NCBI GenBank assembly: GCA_013397865.1
Contig: VZTI01002794.1
Span: 126,046 to 190,045 of the forward strand
Direction: 5' to 3'
Length of the DNA: 64,000 nucleotides
Origin: Struthidea cinerea
Taxonomy: Eukaryota > Chordata > Aves > Passeriformes > Corcoracidae
In this document: positions 13,365-23,245 of the stretch, piece after piece
How the letters are laid out: the number at the start of each line of letters is the position of its first letter
How positions within the stretch are numbered: position 1 is the stretch's first letter
Notes under the pieces: model-generated
What the model saw: the letters and a program-made list of their open reading frames with translations, nothing else
Databases searched by the model: none
Told to the model about the DNA's origin: nothing
Program-made: the position numbers and the translations under genes

Positions 13365-13481
13365 TGTCCTGGGGTGACGTTCTGCAGCCGCTGCATCCCT
13401 CAGCCGCCCGCTCAGTGCCCGAGGCCGCGGCGCCTTCAGGATGGGCCCGGGGCGGCTCCATGGCTGGGGCCCGGCGGCTGA

Positions 13482-13512
13482 GGGCTCCGGGGGCTCGGGG
13501 GGCTCGGGAGGG
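13482..13512 (+). promoter_or_regulatory. Canonical G-quadruplex motif inside the LTR
   Basis: Five G-runs (GGG, GGGGG, GGGGGG, GGG, GGG) are separated by loops CTCC, CTC, CTC and A. This fits the standard pattern of four or more G-tracts with loops of 1-7 nt on the + strand. It lies in the CpG-rich U3 part, where it could affect LTR promoter activity. That effect is inference. Confidence 0.75.
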
Positions 13513-13769
13513 AGTGCGCCGGGAGCGCTGTGCTGCTTTTTGGGTTTCTGTTGTGTGCCGGCTAGCGGGAAAAAGGTTCTGCTGGTTTTTCTTGTTCTTT
13601 TATTCCCTTCTCTTCCCTTGCCTCACTGCCGCCCTTCCCTCCTCGCCGGTCCGGGGAGCCTGCGGGTGGCCCCGGCTGGTCCGAGCCCGCGTGTCTGTTC
13701 CCTCTCCGGGAATTTGTTGTATTTGAAGGGTTTTTTTTCCCCCTGTTCTACCCTGTTTTGTTTGGTGTT

Positions 13770-13775
13770 AATAAA
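13770..13775 (+). terminator. Poly(A) signal AATAAA of the solo LTR
   Basis: AATAAA in GTGTTAATAAACAG, followed by a T-rich stretch TTTGTTTTTTCC. It marks the probable R region and fixes the LTR as + oriented. Confidence 0.75.
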
Positions 13776-13913
13776 CAGTTTGTTTTTTCCACTTTCACTT
13801 GCTGCGACCCACTTGTCTTATTGGTGGGAGAAGAGGAAAGGCCCTTTTCCCTTCGGAGGAGACGCTCATTCCGGAGTGTTTCCTCCTGAATTTTTGTCTC
13901 CAAAACCGAGACA

Positions 13914-13918
13914 GTTCT
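13914..13918. repeat. Right target-site duplication GTTCT
   Basis: An exact match to 13360-13364, directly abutting the CA end of the LTR. Confidence 0.85.
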
Positions 13919-14363
13919 TTTCTTTGAAAAGAGCAACAGAGTGAACTTGAAAAGAGGACATTTAAGTTGAATTCTTGACTTTGCCAAAAATTCCTTGTGT
14001 TGTCCTGGGAATTAATTTCATTTCTCACCGACTCTGCTCACTATCATTGAAAGGTTTTTCTCTCCTTTTTCTCTCCCATCTGTTTAGATCCTTAACACTT
14101 CCCTGGCCTCTTTCTGTTTCTAATGGTCTTAATACTTCCAAATGCCAATGTGATACAAGTTATAACCACAGGTTTCATACGATTTCTGCTGTGGCAGCAT
14201 GAGATGGACTAGGTCTGATGAGTTTTTACCAAGGTCACATGGGGTTTTGGGTAATGAGGTACTTCGGGAGAAAAAACATAAAAGAAATAGTACTGCTTTA
14301 TGAGCATTTGTCATCAGCTAAAGCCTATAAAGTCTGTATACCTTAGTTTCTCCACCCATACAG

Positions 14364-14400
14364 GGAAAAAAAAGGCAAAAAAAAAAAAAAGAAAAAAAAG
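14364..14400. repeat. A-rich simple tract
   Basis: Runs of A interrupted by GGC and G. No adjacent retroposon body or flanking duplication is recognised. Confidence 0.8.
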
Positions 14401-17400
14401 TCTTTATATTCTAGAAGGACTATCAGTAGTTATCCTCTTATTTTCATAAGGCTCTCTTTTAATGGGTGTGAGGTCCAAATAGAAAAACCAAAACATTAAG
14501 GTCAGAGTATAATTTTTCCCATCTTGTGAATTTCCAACTTCAGTTGTGAGATCATAGTCCTTTCCTCTCTGATCCCTAAATCTGGCACCAGCTGCAGTAA
14601 GGCTTCTCAAAGGTCTTTGATGACTGAAAAATAAAAACCAGAAAAATTGGAATTAGAAAGTAAGGAAATACTCTCAGGATATCCGGAAGCACTAAAGGAA
14701 AAGAAATGGGAGACAGATTCACATTAATGTGTGTGATTTCATAAAGCAGTTTTCTTTTCAAATTCTCCTCCAAAATGTTAGTCTGTATAATGAATTGGAC
14801 TAACAGGTATGCTATAAATGTAACAACTACTATAAAATGTGATAAAAATGATGGGTTAACAATCTACATGGAAAAATAGTGACAAGACAAAATAACAGTG
14901 ATTTGATCTTTCATGTGAATATTCAGTTCAGTCTGTGATGAGAAATAACATTAATGATGAGAGGATAACTGTCAAAAAATCCTGGGAAAGAAACTTAATG
15001 GAAAGAAAAATATTATTCAGACCTCAATGCTTGTAATAAGTAAATTATTACCAACTTTGATAAAATTGGACAATTAATATGTAGAAGTGCCATAAAAGCA
15101 TGTAGAGTCTTTAGCATGCAACATGAGCTGTTGCTTAATAATAGAGAACCTGGTTTAGCCTAAAACTTTCATAAACAGCATCTTTTTATATTGTCCTTTA
15201 CATTCAGAAAATTACCCCATTTTTTCAAGAGATCTTTTCTTAGGGTGTTAATAACAGAGTAGAGAGTTTTTGAAAAGGCTTTCCAGAGATAATCTTCTCA
15301 ATTTTTAAGGAGTGACTGCACTTCTTATTTGATAGCAGCAATTTTATTTTTAACTGCATGAAAGTTGCCCTTGACTATAATGAGACATATTAAGGATGTA
15401 AATATCACATAGGCACACATCTATGTGGGAGTCTGTGGTGCACATGAAGGTGCAGGTTATTCAGGACTGGTTCTGCTGTTTGGAGATTGGTATTGAACTG
15501 GCAGCCGAGACACTGTCAGACATCTTTGAAAATGTACATAAGTGATAATATACAGGTGATGCATTTTGCAGCAAGGCTGGTGCAGAAAACTTTTGAGGTC
15601 CAGAAACCCTAATTCAGGTCATGTCCTGGACTCACTCTGATGACAGTCTCATGTCTTATCACTCCAGCTGCAAAGAGTTAGAGGTCCATTAGGCTAGAAA
15701 GGCAAAAGCACCCAGCTGTGAGCCTTTGTGTGTCTCTGCTTTATGCACCTTCTCTAAGGAGACTTCAGAAATTGTCCTAGGGCACTTGCCTCAGGTCATA
15801 CTTTGTTTTCATTTGGTAGTGGTGAGCATGTTCTTACACCTTACAAGAGAGATTATTTACAACACAAGAACTCCTGGTAGGAAAATCTATTCCAGAACAG
15901 GTCTGTGCAAGAGAGGTTGTTTTCCTGCCTGCAAAAGTCCCTTGGTTTGCTTTCATAGAATATTCACGAGTGCACATAGGGACTCACCCAAAAACAAGGA
16001 CGCAAAGCAAAATCACACCTTTCATTTGCTTCACAGAACTGATCCCAACAAAAAATATTAAATGTTTTTTTCCCATGACCTGTCAGGTTGATGGAGTGTA
16101 TAGAATTAACTACAGAAGAGTTTGGAGAGTTTCAGTGACATTTGATGCATAGAGTCACCTGAAATGTCTCAAACAGGTTGAATTGGAATGTGATCTGCTA
16201 TTAGCCAGCTACTGAGGAAGATATTCTCCGTCTAGGAAATCCTCCCAGAAATGCAGTCAGCAAGAACTAATGGGCAGTGAGAAAAAGCCAGCACAGAAGT
16301 GACATCCTTCTGTTCCCAGAGGTTTGATTCTTTCCAACTTGTTTTTCCTGTTGAAATGAGACCCAGCTAATAAAGTTCTATGTAGCGTATTCAGATTCCT
16401 GTGGTAACAGTGGATGCTTCTTTTTTTGCATGACATTTTTTCAAAGTCAGCTTTATATGTATGATTCCTGCCTGCCAAATATCTGCCCGATTTGAAATCT
16501 ATATCTAGCCTGAAACATTTTGTTTTGTCCTCTGGTTGACCGTCTGCGCCAGTGAAAGACATCCTTGTGAAGACGTGCCCCTTTGCTCCTGTGGTTACCA
16601 ATACTGTTCCACAGTTTCCAAGGGTGATGCTATTATATTGCTCCAGCCACTCTATGCACCCTGTTGAGTAATTTATTGGCCAAGATCCTAACAGTGGAAA
16701 GGCCTGTCTAGAATCCTGCTGAATTTTAAAAGGTAGGAATATTGCACTTCATAACAAGCAGCCATTAATGATAACCAACAATATAATTCCTATGGAATAA
16801 TGTCTTGCATATGCATGAAATTCCCAAGCATAATAAAAAGCAAACAAAAGAAGTTAACCTCTTGTGTGCTGTGCTTCCTGGTGCATAATTACAGTGTAGT
16901 GGAAAGAGCGTGACCCTGTAGCTGTCCAACATTATAATTAGCATTCCCCATACTGAAGGCTATTGTCTGGAGGACAGTTTTGTCTCTCCTCTATTCTGAC
17001 TTGTGCAAAATTATACCCTTAAATGTGAGTTCATGGCCCTCTCTCAAAGCCAGCCTTCTGTTTTCAGTGTAGCCCCAAAATCAATGGACTGGCAGGATGT
17101 GCAGCATACACCCACAGGGTCAGTTTGATGCTCTTTCACTAGATACATACGGTGCATTGTAAGGATCTATATGAGATAACAATGATTTTCCACTTTTCAA
17201 ATGTAGCCACATGAGATTAGGGTATTCGGCAGAAAAACGCTGCCAACTCTTTATGTCATCCTGTTAATGCAGAGTCTGTACATTTTTCTTGGATTACAGA
17301 GCAAAAACCTGCTCAAAAATCTTCCTGTTTCTCTTCTCATGTATAAATGAAGCTGTGCATTGTACCTCATTAAAACAAACTAAGGCACCTCATTAACACT

Positions 17401-17413
17401 CACCAAGAAGTAG

Positions 17414-17457
17414 TTTTCATGTCAGAATTGTAAGTCTGTATAATTCTGACATGAAAA
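17414..17457. repeat. Perfect 16-bp inverted repeat, 12-nt loop
   Basis: TTTTCATGTCAGAATT (17414-17429) is the exact reverse complement of AATTCTGACATGAAAA (17442-17457). It may be a small fold-back or template-switch product. No terminal duplications are visible. Confidence 0.8.
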
Positions 17458-17804
17458 GTTTTACCAAAGGAAAGCTCAATTTAATTAATGCGATACTGAC
17501 AGGTTTTAGCAAAAGATTAACAATCAGAAGTTCAGAATTTTCCCTAGACTGAGGTCTGATGAAAAAGCATGATCCCTACCACAATCTGTTTTTTTAGTTG
17601 AAAATTTCTGGCATTCTTAATTACAGAATTTGACTTTTTAAAATAGTTTTTAGTGTTATCTTTCTTCTCTTCAAGGTGAATTCATGGACCTGCACTGGTA
17701 CAAATGTAACTGTGGGCAAGTTTTCCTAATTTTAACACCAAAATGAGCAGTCCTATTTTCAAAAGTGAAGTTCATGTAAAGCCCCAAGTGAGCTCAAGTG
17801 GAGG

Positions 17805-17862
17805 AAGTCAGCTAGGAAAAAAACTCAGATAGATGTACTGTTTATAAAGCAATTTTCTCATG
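17805..17862. repeat. Old dispersed repeat, copy 1 of 2
   Basis: 58 bp aligning to 20196-20252 with about 46 of 57 positions identical by hand alignment and one 1-bp gap. The blocks CTCAGATAGATG and TTTTCTCATG are identical and keep the same spacing. The family is not recognised. Confidence 0.45.
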
Positions 17863-18394
17863 GCACCCTGACTGGCGCGCTGGTGATCAGCACTGTTACA
17901 AGTTAGCATTTTTTTAAGAATGTAACAGGGATTTAGAGCAAAAAAATTAAGACTCTTGTTGAAAAATCTTACATTAGATGTTCTATGTAATAGAAAGTCA
18001 TTCTCTCTTATAATTTTTATTTTTCCTGTGATGGTGGTGTAAGAAAACATAAAAAAAATAGATCTTTTTTTCTCCATTTTTTTTCAGATTCCCGAATAAG
18101 TAGGAATACCGTAGTCCAGACCTCTGAAACAACCCTTTAATTCTGAGGCACAACTGCTGTTGCCTGACCTGAGACATTGCTGTTACATGTGTTACTGTAC
18201 AATTTTATATTAAATTTTCTTTTCTGCCCAGAGTAGAAAAAAACCCCGTGCCTCATCCAGTTTGAGTATGGTGAATAGCCATCCATTCAATTTGTCTTGA
18301 ATGAACTTTTTGCCCTTAGAAGGCCAAAAAGCAGGCAGCACCTAAAACTGAAGTCTACCATCAATTGTACCGGAGAATTACTGGCAATTTACAA

Positions 18395-18850
18395 CACAGG
18401 ATCACAGACGGGTGATTGTGTTGGAAGGGACCTCAAAGCTCACATAATTCCAACCCTGCTGCCATGGGCAGGCACACTTCCCATTAGACTAGATTGTTCA
18501 AAGCCCCATCCAACCTCGGCTTGAACACTTCCAGGGGTGGGACAGCCACAGCTTCTGTAGGCAATCTGTGCCAGTGCCACTGCCTCACCAATCTCACAGG
18601 GAAAAAATTCTTCTTAATGCCCCCCTTTCTGAATGTGTTCCCCCTTGTCCTATCACTCCATGACCTTCTGAAAAGTCCCCTTCAGCTCTCTTCCAGCCTC
18701 TTTTTTTACTGGAACTGGAAGCTGCTCTAAGGTCTCCCCTGAGTTTTGTCTTCTCCAGGCTGAACAACCCCAACTCTCTCAGCCTTTCCTCAAAGCAAAG
18801 GTGCTCCAGCCCTCTGAGCATCTTCATGGCCTCCTCTGGATTCCCCCCAG
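18395..18850 (-). mobile_element. CR1 LINE 3'-end fragment with ORF2 remnant (about 455 bp)
   Basis: The + strand reads ATCACAGACGGGTGATTGTG, TTGGAAGGGACCTC, CCTGCTGCCATGGGCAGG and so on, the reverse complement of a CR1 3' end. On the minus strand, 18594-18827 still encodes a recognisable remnant of the CR1 ORF2 C-terminal region (MKMLRGLEHL, then ERLRELGLFSLEK, then LRGDL). That confirms the orientation and shows the 5' truncation falls in the last part of ORF2. The reading frame beyond it is degraded. It is a dead copy. Confidence 0.95.
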
Positions 18851-19674
18851 CGGGGGCACCTTTAGGTTCCTTAGACTATGCATACTGCAATGAACTCCAT
18901 CGTGCTCCAAAGGGTGCTGAGATGGTTCTTACCATGTCAGTGTTACCCAGAATCAGAACTTTAGACCATGCCAAACCCATGTAATGATTCCTTGTAATAG
19001 GGGTATAGACAAAACAGCCCCACTTTCACCTGGATATCCAAGTGGATATAGGCAGTGTGTTAAAGATAAAAAGACAGAATCTGATCACTGAAGCTTTTCC
19101 CTTATGTGGTGCCTTTTTGACTCATTTCCCATCTTACTAATAGCCAGAGCTGAATGAAAAGTTTGCGTCAAATAATTAATACAACAAAATTTAGCCTCTT
19201 TTCCTAATCTGCAAGCAAATAATGATTTTTTGAGCAAAATTTTATTCAAATTTATCAAATGCATGTTGCACAGTTGTTTGATTACTTCGCAGCTGAACAC
19301 AAATAGCTCCACAGGCATATTAGATGATCAAGTTCTGAAAGTTCACTCTACTGTTTAATTGTAGCTAATTAACTAGGCGTTTTAACCTTTTTTTCTGTGT
19401 GAGGGTTGAGGAATAAGTTGTACAACTTTCAACCATTTTCCTTCTTTATTTCTGAGACTGGTGCATTACTAATTTATCTAACTCTATGAGGTACAATGAA
19501 ATTTTTTTCCTAGCTTGTGTTTTAGTCTTTGCTCTGAAGAGTGAACCATTCAACAAGCTGTAAAATTTTGTTACTGAAATAAGTAATTTATTGTTAGTGT
19601 TCTTATAAAATCTAATAGCCTTCTTGCTGTTTTCATAACACGTGACTCGCACTACACTGACACACAGCCCTTAT

Positions 19675-19800
19675 GGCTGGCACTACATTAGACCTTTTGC
19701 TATTAATTAGTGTTAAATAATTACCTGCTCAGCTAATTGGAACAATGATTTTCAATAAATTGACCCATAAAAATGCTTCTGTTTCCTCTTTATTTGGAAT
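19675..19800. other. Candidate conserved non-coding segment
   Basis: A repeat-free segment with several homeodomain-type cores (ATTAATTAG, AATAATTACC, AGCTAATTGG) in about 60 bp. Such clusters are common in developmental enhancers but also in ordinary A+T-rich DNA. Conservation was not tested. Confidence 0.15.
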
Positions 19801-20195
19801 CTAAAATTTTTTTTATTTATTTACTTATATTCTATCAGATGTATTTTTACAAGTCAGATATATATGTTAATGACAAGGAAGTCAGTACTATGAGATTTTC
19901 ATAATTTTATATTAAATGCACAAATAGCCCTAGTTCATGAGAATTTTTAGCTATTGTATAAAGGGGCTTTTAAGTTATATAGCTAACCCTTCCCAGATTT
20001 GCTTCTTTTATACAGAGAAAAGAACTGATATTAAGTTTGTTTCCATTATTCAGTGCCAACTGAAAAAACAAAAATATTGACCTGGTATTTAGCATCTGAA
20101 GCACTCCCAGCATTCCCAGTCCAGTGCAGAAGTTAAATGTCTTTGCTTTTCCACTGTGCAACGCAGAGAATGTGGTGGGAACAGAATAGCAAGGC

Positions 20196-20252
20196 AACTC
20201 AGCTGGAAAATGTCTCAGATAGATGAAATATTTGTTGAGCAGTTTTCTCATG
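20196..20252. repeat. Old dispersed repeat, copy 2 of 2
   Basis: Same orientation as 17805-17862 and about 2.4 kb away, with roughly 80% identity over 57 bp by eye. Similarity fades on both sides. The shared minus-strand peptide pattern (MRKLL, then IYL) comes from the DNA similarity and is not evidence of a gene. Confidence 0.45.
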
Positions 20253-22244
20253 TGAATATGCCTCTGGTTGGTATATGCCAGTCACTAGTCCATGGCGTTT
20301 GTTTTATCTTCTGTCTCAAAGATTTATTCTCAAGGAAAAACTGCTGTGTAAGGCATCATAACTGTGGACACAACAAAGCAATGTTAGTTTTAAAAAAAGC
20401 TCTATCTTTCCTAAGACTAACAGACAAAGAGTCAAGTTTTAATATTCTCAAAGGTACTTTTTTTCAGATAAGAATTTTATAACAAAAGAATGTTAAGGCA
20501 GGCTCCCTTTCTTCTTCTCTGTTAGACTCATACTCATTATTGCCGACAAGACATCATTTTGCATTTTTTAAAGATGCAGACATCACATATGATAGTGTTG
20601 AATTTAAAATGAATAACAACAGCTATATTATTAAAAAACATGTTTTCCCCAGATGTGCTTATGTCTCAATAGAATCTTTGTGCAGAAAAGGAAATAAGGC
20701 ACATATAAGTGTTTATCAGCTTTGCAGCTTACAAAACCAATGTCCTGAATAAAGACAGCAACATATCTACTGGGTGTTATCTGATCAAAAACATTCCACA
20801 TGTACAAATCAAAGCTAGGAGGAAAAAGAGCCGTCTAAAGATGAGACAGATGAGAAAGCAGCCACATTAGGAAAGCTTCTCCTATTTAAACAGTCAGGCT
20901 TTAAAAAAAGACAAAATGAGAGCTAAGCGAATATCCCCTCAGGGTTCATATTCTCACAAATGGGTCTCTGAATCAGATAAAGATACATAATGATTCTGTT
21001 TTCCAGCATGATGTGGACACTTACCTCTATGCAGAGCATATTTGAATGTGTGTGTGGACAAAATGGACAAAAAAGAGAGCTAAGCCTGAAAAGACACGCA
21101 GGCAACCATTTGATTCAATTAATATCACAATTAGTGTTGCAAAATTAAATAATATTAACATTATGAGGAGAAAGAGTGCTGTACACTAATGCATAATATC
21201 TGTGCCATCCTAATTTACTGCTGACCTACACTGAGTAAAAACAGCATCCGTGTGTTAGTCATCTCCTGGATGTGGCAGTAACACAATGCAAGACAGAGGG
21301 TGTCTCTCTCACATGCTGACAAAATTCCCATGGAAAAGTTGCTCAGTTACTGACACTTTCCTCTCCAAGATGCCCATTCTGGAGAGTCTTTCAGTTCTTA
21401 TTTAGAAGTTATTTTTGTCTCTGACCATAAACATTCAATAAATAGCTCTATTACTACTGAAACTGAAGAGGCTGGCTTATTTATGTATCCCCTTTGGCTT
21501 ACTTTCATGCCTAAGGTGTCAGTTCCTCATGAAAATTTTCCTGGGAGGCAGACACATGTAGCATCACTCTCCCATCTATACTTTTGGGTTTCTGGAGGTT
21601 TTCAGAGTATACCATCACCACCACTCTGGCAGCATATTTAGATGGTTTGTTAACTCTTTCCACAAAATATTAATATATTTGTCAGGCTTTTTTTTTTTTA
21701 CATATTAATTTCTTGACCTTTACATTTTACAGTTTTCTATCCAAGCATTTGCTCGTAATTTGCAAACAAAAAATGCTATTAAGTTTGTAATAAAACAGAA
21801 TTACTCTTATCACATGATTTTTTAATTCAGTGCACTTTAAAAAAGTTATTATGTAAAGTACAAAACAGCATTAGTGCTGGAAACACCAGGACAGTTTCAA
21901 CATTTGACTTGCCACAATGATTTTCCAGGAGCTGTTTTTAAGTTAAAAAAAAAATTTCATTGCTGGAAAGATGAAGAGTAAAAATCAATAATTGTGAGAG
22001 TGGAAATCAGTCCTGAGTAATTCTTATTTAATTCTAAAGCTTTCATTTCTACAGTATCATTTTCCTATATGCTTTAAAAGAATGATAATTAGTAATCTCT
22101 TTATGTGCTTAGAGGAGCAGAAATGTCATTGATACAACTGAATTAAATACACTGGGAAGGCAAATATGCTTGGATTGACCACAATACTGAACGCATCCAT
22201 GGTCTTAAATGCAATAGGAATTACCTATTTATTTGGAAAAGCGT

Positions 22245-22430
22245 GAATCATAGAACCATAGGATTGTTCAGGTTGGAAAAGACCTTAAGATCATCGAGTC
22301 CAACCCTTAACCCAGCACTGCCAAGACCACTACTAACCACTGTCCCCAAGTGCCAAATCTACACACCTTTTAAATCTTTCCAGGGATGGTGTCTCCACTA
22401 CTTCCCTGGGCAGCCTGAGAGAGCTGTTTT
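22245..22430 (-). mobile_element. CR1 LINE 3'-end fragment (about 185 bp)
   Basis: Begins GAATCATAGAACCATAGGAT, the reverse complement of the octamer-type CR1 3' terminus. It continues through GACCTTAAGATCATCGAGTC and TTAACCCAGCACTGCCAAGA to CTTCCCTGGGCAGCCTGAGA. It lies on the minus strand, is severely 5'-truncated and is not coding. It shares its tail type with the copies at 22.7 and 35.4 kb. Confidence 0.95.
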
Positions 22431-22722
22431 GAGAGATGTCAGTGATTTGGATGGGCTGTAAGGGGCCACAGCTTCTTACCAAAACTCAAAGTGATCTCAA
22501 ACTTGTTGCCTTGTTGTTGGCAAATGGGATTTATGTGATAGTCATTACCAGCTTGCTTAAAGCAAATTCAGTGGGAAGCAGGACAAGACATCAGAGCCAG
22601 GCACTCCTTTTCAGGTCTTTAAATGGCATCACAAGGAGGGCAGAGATGCTTGTAATGAAGTGTTAGCAGTCTGCAGTGGAGTTGTACCCACAAAACTCTT
22701 TGTGACAAACTCCTTAGCAAAG
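22431..22722. other. Spacer between two CR1 insertions
   Basis: About 290 bp of sequence not recognised as repeat. Both neighbouring CR1 pieces carry their own 3' terminus, so they are independent insertions and not halves of one element. Confidence 0.6.
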
Positions 22723-23245
22723 TCATAGAATCACAGAATGATGTGAAAAGACCTCTAAGATCCAAGTCCAAATATTAACCCAGCACTTTCAAGCCCATCA
22801 CTGAACCGTGTTCTTAAGCACTACATCTGCACAGCTTTTGGAAGACTTTCTGGGGATGGTGCCTCCACCATGGCCCTGGGCAGCCTGTGCCAGGACTTGC
22901 TCACTGTTTTGGTGAGGAAATTTTTCCTAATATCCAAACTAAATCTCCCCTGCCTCTACTTGAGATTGTTTCCTCTTGACGTTTCACTTGTTGCTTGGGA
23001 GCAGAGACCAACTCCCATCTGGCTACAGCCTCCTTTCAGGTAGATGTAGAGAGTGAGAAGGTTCCCCCTGAGATTTTTTTCCCAGCTGAACACACGCAAC
23101 TCCCTCAGCTATTCCTCATCAGTTTTGTTCTCCAGACCCTTGCCCATCTCTGTTGCCCTTCTCTGGACTTGCTCAAGCACCTCAATGTCTTTCTTGTCAT
23201 GAGGGGCCCAAGACTGAAACCAGAGTTCATGTTGATGGCCTCAAC
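22723..23245 (-). mobile_element. CR1 LINE 3'-end fragment (about 520 bp)
   Basis: Begins TCATAGAATCACAGAATGAT and runs through TTAACCCAGCACTTTCAAGC, TTTTTCCTAATATCCAAACT, TCCTTTCAGGTAGATGTAGA and CAAGCACCTCAATGTCTTTC. This order matches the reverse complement of the CR1 3' UTR and ORF2 end. It is 5'-truncated, lies on the minus strand and its reading frame is broken. Confidence 0.95.

Larger units (their letters stand above)
13365..13913 (+). mobile_element. Solo LTR of an endogenous retrovirus, 549 bp
   Basis: The element begins TGTCCTGGGGTGACG and ends CCGAGACA, giving the TG...CA termini of an LTR. It is flanked on both sides by GTTCT (13360-13364 and 13914-13918), a 5-bp target-site duplication. 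A poly(A) signal AATAAA lies at 13770-13775, followed by T-rich sequence. The left half is strongly G+C- and CpG-rich, unlike everything around it, and contains a G-quadruplex motif. No internal viral sequence is present on either side, so this is a solo LTR left by recombination between two LTRs. A 5-bp duplication suits ERVL-type elements but does not exclude others. Intact duplications and retained CpGs suggest it is younger than the LTR at 3.8 kb. The 122- and 167-codon open frames across it are composition artefacts. Confidence 0.9.
13919..18394. other. Gene-free stretch
   Basis: Unique A+T-rich sequence with an A-tract (14364-14400), a 16-bp hairpin (17414-17457) and an old dispersed repeat copy (17805-17862). 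The segment 16640-16960 is rich in ATTA/TAAT motifs and free of known repeats, so it could be conserved non-coding sequence. I cannot test this. No gene is recognised. Confidence 0.6.
18851..22244. other. Gene-free stretch
   Basis: A+T-rich unique sequence. It holds the second copy of the old dispersed repeat (20196-20252), a T-tract near 21688, and a segment at about 19675-19800 dense in TAATTA/ATTAAT motifs that might be conserved non-coding sequence. No gene is recognised. Confidence 0.6.

Noticed and set aside
13358..13944. Open frames of 122 and 167 codons on the + strand
   Set aside because: They lie across the G+C-rich solo LTR and its ends. The sequence is fully explained as LTR, and low stop density follows from its composition.
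22245..23245. The two neighbouring CR1 pieces as one interrupted element
   Set aside because: Each has its own 3' terminus and the same 3'-proximal consensus region, so they are two insertions.
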